Shown: positions 1-11,721, counted from the first letter of the stretch. The stretch: 64,000 nt of DNA from Opisthorchis felineus (GCA_004794785.1 SJOL01003728.1:7403-71402), one strand, 5' to 3'. The notes: generated from the sequence alone by a model not told the origin. Numbers and translations are program-made.

Positions 1-139
1 GAACATTAAAGGTGGCTAAGTAGACAGGCTTTCGGGGTTTGAAAACAGACTTCGAAGTGTTTTGGGTTGTGACTGAACTCGGACGTACAGAAGCTGCAGC
101 TAAGTGTGATGTACGGCGAGCAAAACGGTCAGTCGTTGC

Positions 140-475
140 GGAGAAAGTATTCAAATTTGGGTGGGGGAAGGTGGAAGACGGAAAACGTGAAAGTGTAGGA
201 AGGGAGGCGTCAGCAGTAGCATGTTTTCGCCTACCCACCCTGCTGTATGCAGCAAGTAAGGCGACCCAGCTGATGGCACCACGCGACGGCCAATGTGGCA
301 TGAGAGCATTGTTAGCTGTAAATGTCATGGTTGTACGAGGACTGCGATACTGCCAGGGCGCCCACACCTAGGCAGGAGGATGATTAGGATCCTCAACCGA
401 AGCCTTTGGCTCACAAGCCTAACCGCAAGGCAGCGATGTTGGGCTGGAAATGCAAGTACATTACCATTTTTACGG
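140..475 (+). repeat. Dispersed repeat F, copy 1
   Basis: A segment of about 330 bp that recurs, diverged, at 6421-6720 and 59990-60300 in the same orientation. Shared landmarks are a G/A-rich leader, a core around CTGTATGCAGCAA, a block resembling GGCCAATGTGGCA, and a CAGGAGGATG-like block. No coding capacity is apparent: the reading frames crossing it are not conserved between copies. I do not recognise the family. It could be an untranslated part of a LINE, since copy 2 abuts a LINE reverse-transcriptase fragment. Confidence 0.6.
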
Positions 476-3260
476 AACACGTCGCCACACATGTTCCAAC
501 CCCCAACCTGGAGGGCTAGGAGACTGTGTTGGTCAAACCTCTACCCATTGACCAACCTGGTCTGAGAGACTGTGAGTGTGCTCGCAGACACCCCCCAGTA
601 TATCTCAATGGGTCGCCAAGGTACCCAAACCGCCACACCACGGTAAGGTCCAGTCTCTTCGTGCGTAGCCTTTTTTCAGCATTACCACTAGTGGCGCCTA
701 CCGCCTAACCCTACGAAAATGCAAGCTATTGCTTCCATGTAACAGGCGATCACTCAAATTATCAGTGAACAAAATGGTTATCAACGTGTAGAAGGCCTTA
801 CATTTAGTGTAAGAATCTACAAAGTCTACTCCATCAGTTTGTTCATGACTGAGTGGTGGGCCACGACGTCTTTTTGTTCCATGGTCGTTTAACTGTTGTC
901 CTTTGAATACACTGTGACGATAATTTACACAATACATTTTGCTTCACCTCTCTTTCGTCTTGATCCATTCGCCCAGCACTGATTCTGAATGTCCGTTCGA
1001 GCTCGCAGGCATGCAGGTGATTAGACTTCGCTGTTGTGCTTGTCCATCTCGAGATTTACGGGGAGGTGATCAGATGCACAGCGCCCTTCAGGCTTCCGCC
1101 TCTTCTCCCTTGACGAATGGTTCTCTGTCATCTGATCGGCGTCGAAGCGGTAGTCGAAAACTATCATTGAACGTACCGTTCGGTAGTAATGCTGGACCAG
1201 TAAGTTTAACACTACAACTCTGAGAACCTCATTTTGTGTTTGCTCACTTTTGATGTTTCCACAGCAATTTAGTGATTGTGGGCACTCACAATCGTGAACC
1301 AGTCTACCACCTTGTTACAAAACTTTTCCACAGTATGAGGAAAGTAACATGTCACTTATCAGTTTGAGTTACCATACAGGGGAGCCGTACCAGGGCCTGC
1401 AGTCTGCACAAGTTCACGTAAGGGGTAATAACGGTTTATCTGGCTGTTATTTCTGTTTTTCGGAGAGCAGAGGTGTCAATGTCGACATTAACTTGAGCTG
1501 TGATACGTTTTCAGCTACTTGGCTCCAGTTCTGGGTGTTCCGTGGAACGAGAGATGATGATTTGAAATTGATTCAGTGTTCGCTTAGTCGATCCCGGTTC
1601 GCACTTTCATTGAATCAAATGCATACGATCTGGAGATCCGATAAAGGCAGCCGAAACGTGTATATGTGTGTTCATCTGTTGTTTACTTACAGAAAATATA
1701 GGCCAATAGATTTGCATCACTTGTGATAAACCGTTCTGCAATAACTGCAAAGGAACCACAAAGCGCCTTTTCCTCGGTTGCTGCTTGTGGGAACGACTCC
1801 CATTGTAAAAGTTTCCAGAGTAGAGTACGAAGACAGTTTCTTTTCATTGAGATTGACTTGTTTGGAGGTTTTTCATAGTGACGGGAGCACTGTATTGCTT
1901 CTGAATTGATGACTGCTTGAAAGCCATTTGAGTCATGTTGCATATGAGTACTGGTTATGTACGTTTCTCGAATGGGCTGCATTTGACCCAATCTCATAGA
2001 GGCCCGCGCAACGGACTGTTTCCGACCGAGCCCGACACAGTTAATCAAGCGGTGGACTAGGTTGCAATCCTATCTTTTTTGTGGAATATGATGAGATTTA
2101 AACTGAACATTATATGTGTGTAGAGTGGTTCTTTCAGAATGGAAAGTTGAGTGACTTTATTTCCGGGAATATCAGTGTACTCCACATTTTTCTATTTGTC
2201 TCTTTCTTAATGTATATTCGATGACTCTTCATGCCAGTCTGTCGCGAAGACAGTGGGTCTTACCGTATTGTGTCGGTTTGTGCATCAATGCGATCCATTG
2301 AAATATACTTGAGCTCGTGTGAAAATCTCATGCCAGGTTGATTAGTGGTTGGCTATCAGTCTAACACACTCTCCTGCCCCCCCCCCATCCACGTTGGTAT
2401 ATGGAAGACGTTTGACATGTTCTCTAAAAGTTGCACCACTCTAGTGGTCCCGCGCCAACCGCTGCTGCCTGGCTATCAAGCTTTTGAGTCAACGTCTGAC
2501 GATCTCAGTTCGTACGTATGACATTTAAGCTCATCAGAGGCGCGACATTGTGGCAGGTTCAGTTTGGATTTAAGACGAAGTGACAGTGGTGGTCGTCTTT
2601 TGCAGCTTTATGCCGGTCACCAGATTTACCCCAATAATATTGGATTCAGACGCAGTGGATGGAGTTGCGCTATCTAGCGTCCCCATACTCATGGAGAACG
2701 ATGAAACAGGATTGACCACGAAGACGTTACCACCAGACGGCGAATCTCGGTTTTTTACTGGCGATATTTCTGATACATCCATGTCGATTCAGATCATGCT
2801 CTTGTCCTGTGTAGATTTTCTGTGAGTTCCTAGAGGAGATTTGGGAAACACTTCCCATTTTACCGGTTGGAAAACTGTCTATCGAACAAATTATTGTAGC
2901 CTATGCGAAGCCGTAACTGAGTGGGTTCAGCACTGCCACTCGTACGGTAGGGAACTCGGTATGTGGTTTTTGGAAAGACCCATGAAATAAACAGATTGTC
3001 AGAGCGCTAACTGCTTCGGTTCAGTTGTGTCATATGCACCACCCTCGTGTCTACTTTGCAAGAGATCGCGAATCTGGGTGTCAAAGTCACTTTCGAAGAA
3101 AGGTTGACTACCGTGAAAGAAAATGGGAAAGAAAATGGTACGCAGTTTGCACCCCAAAGCACAGGGTCTTACTTCAGAAGCTCCCACTCCCAGGCAATCC
3201 TTCGAAACTTCAGATTAGGGAACTTTAGTTTGTTGATAGGTCCACTTGTGTAAACTGCGA
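476..3260. other. No recognisable feature
   Basis: Read on both strands. Short open frames only, none with a recognisable domain or repeat counterpart in the window. A short C homopolymer lies near 2376. Confidence 0.5.
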
Positions 3261-3322
3261 CTTCCTTCTGGTGGCATGGCAGCTAGGCACCGAAAGGGCG
3301 TTACAGCTGAACGATTATTATC
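3261..3322 (+). repeat. SINE A, 3' fragment
   Basis: Matches only the 3' part of the tRNA-derived SINE A: GGTGGCATGGCAGCTAGGCA, then CCGAAAGGGCG, then an ACAGCTGAACGATT-like terminus with an ATT-type tail. The tRNA-like head is missing. Confidence 0.75.
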
Positions 3323-3504
3323 TAGTGAAATCAGTGCAAACACCACCAAGACACGAGAAGTATTCGCCAAATCGCGTCACCTTTGGCGTCAACTATGAGC
3401 GTCGCTGAGCTTAAAGTGTCGTGCTGATAAAACAACTTTGAGAGCTGTTCTTTTCCATGGCTATTAAGTGTTCCCTTTTCCATCTGAAGACCATAAACCT
3501 CTTG

Positions 3505-3657
3505 AGTTGTTTGATGGCTCAGTGGTTAGAACGCGAATTTACTGACCGGAAGGTCAGTGGTTCGAACCCGACCTCGGCATCTTGACTTTCTTATGGTGAC
3601 ATGGCAGTTAGGCACCGAAAGGGCGCTACAGCTGAACGATTTTTTTAGTTGTTTGAT
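3505..3657 (+). mobile_element. tRNA-derived SINE A with 11-bp target-site duplication
   Basis: The head carries an RNA polymerase III A box (TGGCTCAGTGG, 3515-3525) and a B box (GGTTCGAACCC, 3559-3569) that fit the tRNA internal-promoter consensus. The body ends in CAGCTGAACGAT plus a T run. Exact direct repeats AGTTGTTTGAT flank it at 3505-3515 and 3647-3657, as expected for a LINE-mobilised SINE. Relative to other copies, about 60 bp of the middle (the TCTAGGCTTGGGCAACCTGG region) is missing, so it is either an internally deleted subfamily or was deleted after insertion. Confidence 0.9.
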
Positions 3658-3719
3658 CGTTGGTATTCTCGTAGTATAATAGGCATTACCTGACTGCGGC
3701 ACGTACATAATGAAACGGT

Positions 3720-3970
3720 CCGTAGGCTAGTACTCGGTGAGTAGTGAGGCCGATTCGCTCGAGCAACAGATAATGTCTATCAAATAAGGATGGTTGGGGC
3801 ATATACTATGCATGCCGAACCACGGCCTACCAAAGATTGTCATGTTTTCTATCCCAAATCATTGTTGAAGAGGAGTTCTCGGAAGAAAGTCCATGACCCG
3901 ACCACTGTCAAGTTGGTGCTATAAGATCTTCGTGCCTTCTTGGATGGATTATATGTGGTTCTCCAGTTGC
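3720..3970 (+). pseudogene. LINE C-terminal fragment (same family as 5500-6415)
   Basis: Translating the plus strand gives WLGHILCMPNHGLPK followed by IVMFSIPNHC, then a stop and a decayed continuation. This aligns with WLGHVLRMPNHRLPKS-type sequence downstream of the reverse-transcriptase domain in the fluke/tapeworm endonuclease-RT LINE family and with the minus-strand copy near 5.7 kb. No intact frame remains. It is opposite in orientation to the other copies of this family in the window. Confidence 0.75.
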
Positions 3971-4240
3971 GTGGGCGTAAACCCTACCGGAAGTCGCAGG
4001 TATTTCACTACAACGGCGAGTTTGTTGTCACTTCTTAGTCGGGTTACCTGGCGAACGCTTGTCTCTGGTTGTTCGCTGGGCTTGTTTTAGGGGAGGTTTG
4101 CAGTTGGAGTTGCATCAATCTCGCTGATTGCATCTTGTTCCAATGTGATGCCCAGGTGTGTCTGTCTCAGTGGCTTTGGAAGTTAGTTTCCTCTACAGAC
4201 ACAGGGCTGTTTGCCATAAGTCCCTATCCCTTTCTTTCCG

Positions 4241-4430
4241 GGAGGCGAGATGGCTCAGTGATTGGAACGCGAATTTACTGACCAGAAAGTCCGTGGTTCG
4301 AACCCGACCTCTGCATCTCGACTTTCTCTGTCGAGGTGTGGGCAACCTGACAGTATCCCAGCCCTCGTGATTCCTTCGGGTGACATGGCAGCCAGGCACC
4401 GAAAGGGTGTTACAGCTGAAAGATTTTTTA
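4241..4430 (+). mobile_element. tRNA-derived SINE A, near full length
   Basis: Contains an A box (TGGCTCAGTGA, 4251-4261), a B box (GGTTCGAACCC, 4295-4305), the central CTGACAGTATCCCAGCCCTC block and the CAGGCACCGAAAGGGTG block, and ends in a T-rich tail. It retains the middle segment missing from the 3.5-kb copy. I did not find a convincing target-site duplication. Frames crossing it code for nothing functional. Confidence 0.9.
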
Positions 4431-5499
4431 AAAATTATCTTTTCCTTTTTTTCGTCTCTTACTAGAGCCTTCCAGTGTGTTTTTATGGCAGGTAACCACC
4501 ACTTTCCAATAATAACGATGTTGAATCACTGTCTGTTTTGCTGATGGTTCACATTGACGTATTTTGTCGTTGAAACATCACTCTTGCAAATCCGCTGACG
4601 GGAGCAATTTATCTAGACGAGCGAAGAAGTCAGTCTTAGCCTCCTAGGCCAAATATGTTCGTTTGACCAGTGTCACCAGTGTCATTTTGTGAAGTTTCGT
4701 GCCCACTGAAAACCCGTCTGCTAACTTTTTCTCTGCTTATTGTCCTGTACTTTTCAGAGCACGTTAACTGTAGATGCGTTGTGGACACTGAACCCCCTGG
4801 CCTCTCCAGCGATCAATGTCAACGGGAGCGACTACTTTTTCATTCTCGTTAGTTCGGTTTCGTGTTTCGCTTATCACCTATTGTTATCTTGTTCCCGTAT
4901 GTTTCTGACGATTGTGCCTTTACCGAAGGTCCTTCCGACCTAATGTCAAGTGGGGAACAGCTGAAGAATACTCAGCATTGGGAATCCGGAGATTTAATTT
5001 TGACAGAGCATAAGGTGGATATGATTTCACCGTGACTCATATCAAACACACAGTAATTCATTTCGGGACGGTTTTCTTTAGAACAAATAGTTGAATGGGA
5101 CATGCTGTTCATCGCCAACTTAGAAACTTCGCTCCCCTATTTGTGCAGCTTGTGATGCTTCAGCTTGCTGGTAGTGGATTTAATACAAGTGTTGAGTTCT
5201 GTACAGCACACATCAATGCCAGTGTGGAAGCAAAAACAGTTTGTCACGCTTGTTTCAGAGTACAGACATTAGAATCAGGCAGATACACCGGCGGTCCAGG
5301 CTCAAAGGTTGGTTTAGAGATACCGGAGCCTGTCTGCGCCCACTTATCCGCAGATATTGCTGCCCAAACCGATGCATCATCATCGACAGCATGACACCAG
5401 TTTCAACACCGATGCTTCACTGCCGTACAACCATTATTTGAAAGCCTTATTGTGAAGAAAAGAATGAAGGTGGACGGGGAAGGGACTTAGTGCTAGCTT
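4431..5499. other. No recognisable gene
   Basis: Short open frames without recognisable domains. The stretch around 5280-5455 ends with CACTGCCGTACAACC. A similar ACTGCCGTACAACCAC string occurs near 35520, and a looser CGACACTGATGCTTTGC-like stretch near 58335, so it may be an old shared repeat, but the match is too short to define. Confidence 0.5.
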
Positions 5500-6415
5500 A
5501 CTACAATCATTTCGAGGTGCCTACACCTCCAGACACTCATTCAGGCAACAAGAACGCCACTGGTAGGCATATCTTGCAACCAGGCACAGTGGCGATCACG
5601 CGATCCCCATCCTGGAAAACGAGTAGCACCGACAGCACCCAAACTTTTCGTAAGCTCCTTCATACCCTTCTGCCAGGTCAAGGGTTGGCCACCTCTCTGC
5701 TTCCGCCACTCCGAATTGGGCATGGAAAACAGCACACTCTTCGGCAAACGATGGTTCGGCATACGCAGCACATGTCCCAAACAACGCAGCTTCTGGTGCT
5801 GGACACATTCTTCAATGGAAGTCCCCGTTGCACAACCGAAAACTCGCTTTCTAATTGCCTCGCTACGGATTCGCCGACACCAACCCACACGAGCTATGGT
5901 TCTGAGACAACGATTGTCGAACACCTGAAGAGTCTCAGTTCCGCTGCTCGAACAGGCCAAGTCTCACAGCCATACAACAAAACACCCTGCCCTGTAGCTT
6001 GCTACACGCGTCCCTTGAGATTCAGGGATACATCACTTTGACGCCATAGTGTCTCAAATTAGCAAACGCTACCCGAGCCTTGCAGATTCGTGCATTGACC
6101 TCATCTGTCACACTACAATCAGAACTAAAAATTCCAAGATGCGCAAAACGCTCCACAACTTCCAGTACCTCTCCCTGGATTGTAAGTGGCGTGTTCAGTG
6201 ACTGCATGTCCAGGAGCCTGACCTTACACTTTGTGGGTGCACACCAAAGGACGGGATGACTTTGGTCAGTTCATCCAAAAAGACCTGCGCCTTCTCTTCG
6301 AAGATAAGAACAATGTCGTCTGCATATTCCAGATCGACAAGGTTTTCGTCACAGGCTATTTGAACACCAGGGTTTTGGAGACCAAACCGGTGCTAGATGA
6401 ACCGGTCCATCAGTC
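5500..6415 (-). pseudogene. LINE reverse transcriptase 3' half, decayed
   Basis: The minus strand encodes, with frameshifts and stops, FGLQNPGVQIACDENLVDLE followed by YADDIVL near 6320. YADD is the RT motif C with the metal-binding aspartates. It continues through VTDEVNARICKARVAFANLR and LLYGCETWPVRA to FDNRCLRTIARVGW and CLGHVLRMPNHRLPK, the typical C-terminal region of endonuclease-RT non-LTR elements in flatworms. The piece starts just before motif C, so endonuclease and fingers are absent. The plus-strand frame at 5490-6041 is an antisense shadow. It directly abuts repeat F at 6421. The exact clade (RTE-like or CR1-like) needs a phylogeny. Confidence 0.88.
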
Positions 6416-6420
6416 CTAAC

Positions 6421-6720
6421 GGAAGGGCCCAGAAGAAGACAGTCATTAATGGAATGACGGGGGGAAAGGGTAGAAAGTGTGAAAGAGAAGGGAAAGAGGT
6501 GTCAGCAGTAGTCAATTTTCACTTACCCACCCTGCTGTATGCAGCAAGTAAGACGACCCGGCTGATCATACCATGCAATTGCCGATGTGGCATAACAGTA
6601 TTGTTAGTTGTAGGTATGTGGGATGGGATACCTCCAGAGCGCCCAGGCGTACGCAGGAGGACGACTAGTTCATAAGTTGGAAACAATTGCCAGTGTGTGA
6701 AATTGGTAACTACATACTGG
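6421..6720 (+). repeat. Dispersed repeat F, copy 2
   Basis: Same order of blocks as copy 1: a GAAAGGGTAGAAAGTGTGAA-like leader, GTGTCAGCAGTAG, CACCCTGCTGTATGCAGCAA, CGATGTGGCATAA, then CGCAGGAGGACGACTAG. It begins within a few bases of the end of the LINE RT fragment, so repeat F may be part of, or a preferred neighbour of, that LINE. Confidence 0.65.
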
Positions 6721-8534
6721 CACAAGGATTACATTTAGGTCCCTCTTAGGCAGGCGGTGGTTAGACCGGTTTGGTCAGAAAGGTCTCCGCAACCGTAAAA
6801 TGTACAAGACCTGTCAAAGGCGGTGTTTTCTGTACAGGACTTACTGAGTCACGCCTTGTTTGGCCAGCTATTGTGGAATAAAACACTGATTTCAAAACTG
6901 ACCTGCTGCCAGAAGGTTCAAATCGTTCGCGTTCATGCTCTATTTTTCTTACCGACAATGCAGTGCATAGGGCTTTCGAGGGTTCATTTGAAATAACACC
7001 AAAGATGTATTTTCTTTGGGGTGATGTTCCAATGATATTGATGCGTTTTCCAGGACGTTACATCCAGTATATTCAGTCGTCTGCTCTCTGGCTGGAGGCC
7101 TTAACAATCGGTCAGTCTAGTCTCCTGCACACTCGCTACCGAACGCCTTGTACCGATTGCAATTCGTCATAAACGATGTTTATTTGTAAACCCTTCCGTG
7201 ATGTGGCCACAACTGATAGGGTCACTGTTTCTGGTACACATTTCAGGTTCCCAATCGCCAGCAATGGAGACAACTCCGAATGTTGCGTAATTGTTGGCTT
7301 TCCAGCATTGATAACTCCGGGCCAGGCAGGATAAAGCGAATTTGTAGAACGTACGACCAGCTGGAGCTGAAAATAGCCGAGAGGTAAGCGAACGTGCTAG
7401 AATTACTGACACCTAAGCCTGATTGCTCCGATTTTCGTTTTTTTTTTCACCAGCCGTTTACCAGCCCTGATGGACACTAGCTGTTGTCGTCGAACTGTCG
7501 AATTCCTTCATCCACTCCGAATCAAAACCATTTTGACGATTAAATTGCTATTGATTTTTCGCATTCATCGGCCTCCCTTTTGTTTTCGATCGATTTGTGA
7601 TTTCCTACAAGCAATTTCCGGGTGGTAGCTGTTCACCAGAAGACATCGTATTTCTGACTGCTATCACTAGCTTCAAGCGGTCTGCGTTGTGCCATAACCT
7701 TTGCCTCAGTTGCTCAAGGTTGGAAGAGATGAAGGCCTTAGTTGAAAAACGCCGCATGTTACGGACTCGTCAGAAGCTTTTTTGTTCTTGATGATACCAG
7801 AAATGGATTTCACTGTATAAATCAGGTCAACCTATACCGACCGAACTATACGGTCGCCTCCAGTGTGCCTGGCCACATTTCCATTTCAGTTTCTTTTGTC
7901 TGGTGTCCGAAATCGTAGCAGCTGGAACCGACGTACCTTTGGTGCTTGGTTTGTAGCCTATAAGCTGAACTGAATTGAACTGGACCTGTACTGTTTTCTG
8001 CTTGTTCCGTCTGCATGTCACAAATCCCTGGAGAAGCTCGAACCCGAAAAGTCCCTCAAGTCCGAATGTGTTAGCTCAGTCAAGCGCGTAGTGATAATAA
8101 AAGAATGAGCCATCGTTACTGAGCAGTATCTCTCGACCAAGTCTCATTCCAGACTGATGGCATTCGATGTGTAGGATGGAAAAGTCCTTGAGCTTGGATA
8201 CAATTCTTATCAATTGTTTTGGAATGAAACAGATCGGTTCGTGCTTACAACTGATGCCAGCAGTTCCCGTCGGATCTAGTTTCTGTTCATTATTACTGCG
8301 CCCCCAGTCATTTTATATTCTCTTATTAGCTATTTGTTCAGTCGTTTACTAAGCTGAATGATGGCTATCAAAGTGGACGCTACTCAATGACCCTCTTCTT
8401 TGACTGCACTGTGGTTGTCCGGCATTGCTCCAGTATTTACTCTTACCTAGGTCCCCAAGGAGGTATAAAGTATATACAGTAACTGACCACACTACGTTTT
8501 ACGCGTTTCTGACGATCTACAACATGCAATGTGC
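6721..8534. other. No recognisable gene; one faint repeat
   Basis: Nothing coding is recognised. About 7890-7985 shows partial similarity (TAGCAGCTGG, then TGGTTTGTAGCC-like blocks) to about 14610-14690 in the same orientation, possibly a very old repeat. Confidence 0.45.
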
Positions 8535-8767
8535 TTCAGTAACGCGTCTGGGGGCGAGATGGCTCAAGTGGTTAGAGCGCGAATCTACTGACCAGAAGGT
8601 CAGTGGTTCGAACCCGACCTCTGCCCTGTCGACTTTCCCTGTCTAGGCTTCGGCAACCTGGCAGTATCCCAGCCCTCGTGCTTTCTTCGGGTTGCATGGC
8701 AGCTAGGCACCGAAAGGGTGCTACAACTGAACGATTTTTTTATTATTATTTATTCAGTAACGCGTCT
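8535..8767 (+). mobile_element. Full-length SINE A with 15-bp target-site duplication
   Basis: The best-preserved SINE in the window. It has a tRNA-like head with an A box around 8560-8571 (TGGCTCAAGTGG), a B box (GGTTCGAACCC) at 8605-8615, the central TCTAGGCTTCGGCAACCTGG and CAGTATCCCAGCCCTCGTGC blocks, the CTAGGCACCGAAAGGGTGC block, and a T-run/ATT tail. Exact direct repeats TTCAGTAACGCGTCT flank it at 8535-8549 and 8753-8767. The length and exactness of the duplication indicate fairly recent retrotransposition using LINE machinery in trans. Confidence 0.95.
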
Positions 8768-11138
8768 TACCAGTTTGTCATTATTTGTGGGCTTCAAATT
8801 TGTTTGGTTTCTCAGACCAGCATTTGAGGTGTATAGTTATGGTGTTCAGGGATCCTAGTACCTGCAGTTCTGCTATGTTATTGACCAATTTTCCTTGAAT
8901 CAGCTGATTGCTGTTGACTGAGTTCAATGTGCGAGTTGAAATTGTTACATCTTGTCCTTAATTCCTATGTTTTAACTAAAGTTTTCGCATTTCGCGCCCA
9001 GTCTGGTATGCAAAGTGGCCGCTTTGGTTTGCGTCACACGGAGTAAAAGACGGTCACGGCATTTAGGTGGCCGTTTACCGAATTGTCTACGGATCATAAC
9101 GAGGCGCACTCTGACCGGAATATGGACTGATCAGATTCGTCATGCCTCCAGCTTCGACGCGAATACTGTAGTTGTGACCCTGTAGAGAACCTATGAGTAC
9201 AGCTGCAGTAGCCCTGTTTTATCCCACGTTGTCTTTAGTTACCCGGCGTCTTGAGCTATTCGCGTTAGCGGAAAATCAAACCAGTGACGGGTGTGGAAGT
9301 TGCACACCAAAGTTCAAGGCTTTTTATAGTCGACATTGCTTAAAAATTGCTGTGCAATGCAACCTCTTCACCATTAGAGCTGACGGGACCGGCTGGATAC
9401 GATCACTACGGAACTCTAGCCGGCGTAGAATGTATTACGACCACGACTAATTTTGGATAAAACCTATCTCAATATAGCGTTCATATCCGCTTTTTAACGT
9501 CAATAAAATAATAATCTTCCAGGACCGGATGCGGAAACAAGTTTCGCATTTACTGTTGCTACCATGAGGGTCGACACATTCTCTAAGTCTCACCTGCATC
9601 GAATCGACCAGAAGCGGTCATTGTAAACATGTTTTACCGCAGATTTTCAACGTTCAGTTATATTATACCACCGTGTGGTCAGAACATTTCCACCTCCTGG
9701 TATGCTAATCGAACGATGAACTAATCACCCGGACAATGTAAACGATCATCTATGGTGAAATAAGTCCTTCAGAGTTGTGCAAATGGTGACAGCGACATGT
9801 TTTTCGTTACTATTGCAATGTTCACCGGCCTTTAGCTACAGATTAAACGCAATAGCTCGATTGCATAGACCCGTGCAGTCATTCCCATCAATGCATTTAA
9901 CAGTTGCTTTGTCCCCCAGGATTTGTGCATCACTTAGCCCTCTTGTTCTCGTGGTATTAACTTTGAAACACGTGGTTCTCGTCGGCACACCATTAGTCTG
10001 CTACAGTGGCCCGCAGTTTGCATAGCCTCCGGTAGTCCACGATTGAGATGGTGATTCAAATAGAGAACACTTGTGAGAAATCAACTTTTTTCTCCCAGTT
10101 TCTCAATCTTTTCTTGGGCGCATTTGAGTCCCAAAGTCCCGTGTTCCTTTTTCTTGTCTTTCCTCTTCAAGACTTCGACACGATCCCATTACGTGCTCGC
10201 AAGGCAGCAGTACTCCCCCAGAATCTTCGCAGTGTGATAAGGTGAGTCTCCCGATCTGTTTTGAGTCTCGAATATAGTATATCATTTGACATCACTAGAG
10301 AACGACAACGAATTCCTCACAGTAAGTAGCACAGTCCAGGGCGATATCAGCTGATTAACTTGAAAAGATCAAGCTCAGTCGCACTGACTGACAGTTCACG
10401 CTTGCAGCTGATACAGATTCACGGATAGTTCCGAGATGTCCTTACACCGTTCTCAGTGAATTGTACTGTTTTGGTATAGTACAATAGCCCAACTAGGTTA
10501 GACGAACATGTCTTGAAGGTTTGAGTGGAGAGCATTTAGCATAAACACATGGTTCAGATGACTTTGGCTTCGTTGATGTTGGAATCCGGGACATCTGTTC
10601 ACCAGCGTTGATCACCAGACCGAGTCCGTGCAGCCCTAAAGACTGAGGACTGAGGACGCAACCAATGTTACTCTCCGTGTGAACCAAATGGAATGGCATT
10701 AGGGGTCCCTAGAAGTCCTAGTCAATCTTCTCGAGGTTCCTTGCTTATCCTGACTTTCCCTCTTCACTTCGAAGCAATATGCCGTTCGTTGACGAAACCG
10801 GTCGAACATGTCCGCGCTGCATGGGAAGACGTTGCAGAGAGTGCTTTCATATGGGTCTTCCTGGGTTATAACGCATTCCGGCATCAATTTTACGTTATTT
10901 TAATTTTAGAGCAGGAAGATGGTAGACGGTTATGTGAGGTTGTGTGTTGTAACATGACACTACAGAGGAGTTTTGCTGTATGTGTGTAATTGTTGGAAAT
11001 CAGCTTCCAGTTTTGTTTTACTAGCTAGTAAGCGATTCTGTCACGAATGTGAGTTCTGCTGACTTTAGATGAGGCGGGCTTTGTAAACCATTTTTTACAC
11101 TGCGAAATGGACTCAAAACAAGAAGAGTACGATTCATG
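8768..11138. other. No recognisable feature
   Basis: Only short open frames; no domain or window-internal repeat was recognised on either strand. Confidence 0.5.
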
Positions 11139-11324
11139 AGCCGGAGGTTGCTCAGTGGTAATGGTGCGAATAAACTGACCGGAAGGTCCGTGGTTTGAAT
11201 CCAATCTCGGCATCTCCACTACTCATGTATTGGGCCTGGGCGACCCGGCAGTATCTCAGCCCTCGTTCTTCCTTCAGATAGCGTGGCAGCTAGGCACGGA
11301 AGGGATTTTAAAGATGAATGATCA
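11139..11324 (+). mobile_element. SINE A, diverged copy
   Basis: The head reads TTGCTCAGTGG, with a degenerate B box GGTTTGAATCC near 11191. The central CCCGGCAGTATCTCAGCCCT block and GTGGCAGCTAGGCA are present, and the end is decayed (AAGATGAATGATC). It runs directly into the inverted hammerhead-like pair starting at about 11325. Confidence 0.85.
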
Positions 11325-11500
11325 GGTGGTTGTTGGTGTGCTTGCGGACCTCTGGAATTATGGCGCAAGCCTTTCGTCAGCAATCGAGGAGTCCTTATCA
11401 CTGCGCATTGATTATGTCCCCTCAACTGGTGACAAAACGTTTCCAAGCTAATGGCCAGACTCGGTGCGCCGATCAACAGTGACCTGATCAACAAACGCAT
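11325..11500. repeat. Inverted pair of hammerhead-like repeat E
   Basis: Two arms of about 90 bp, both related to the repeat at 33096-33210, lie back to back around the palindrome TGCGCA (11402-11407) with essentially no loop. The right arm (+) keeps GTCCCC...GGTGAC for stem II and AACGTTTCCAAGC, but its core is mutated (TTGATTA for CTGATGA, AAAA for GAAA). The left arm (-) keeps GACGAAA but has GTGATAAG for the first core strand. Neither is expected to self-cleave. Arm divergence shows this is old. Confidence 0.7.
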
Positions 11501-11617
11501 CCGACCTACAAATATTTCCACCATTAGTTTTACGTGTAGTTTCGAGAACAATTAGAATAGTGAAATTAGTTTAGCTGTTCCGAGACTGCACAAGCTACTT
11601 TCCCGGTGCACTTTCAG

Positions 11618-11640
11618 TGTACAACGATGATCGTTGTACA
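11618..11640. repeat. Perfect 23-nt palindrome
   Basis: Arms TGTACAACGAT and ATCGTTGTACA are perfect reverse complements separated by a single G (11629). It lies between a hammerhead-like inverted pair and a SINE. There is no associated gene, so a role as a regulatory site cannot be assigned. Confidence 0.8.
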
Positions 11641-11721
11641 TTGGGATCTCCGTTCGGTTCCTATATTTTCAACGTTTTCATAGAAATACCTTCAGACATC
11701 CACTGATGACTTAGAAGCTTA

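Noticed and set aside
2515..2545. CTGATGAG on the minus strand (2537-2530) as a hammerhead core
   Set aside because: No stem II or GAAA follows within a reasonable distance.
2570..2825. Overlapping frames on both strands with Ser/Thr/Val-rich composition
   Set aside because: No recognisable domain, and the two frames mirror each other, suggesting composition rather than coding.
5490..6041. 183-codon plus-strand open frame
   Set aside because: It is antisense to a clear LINE RT C-terminal fragment; its composition and lack of domains mark it as a shadow.
8550..8640. tRNA gene call at the head of the SINE (also at 3516, 4245 and 49050)
   Set aside because: A and B boxes are present but no 7-bp acceptor stem closes the structure, and each is followed by the common SINE body.
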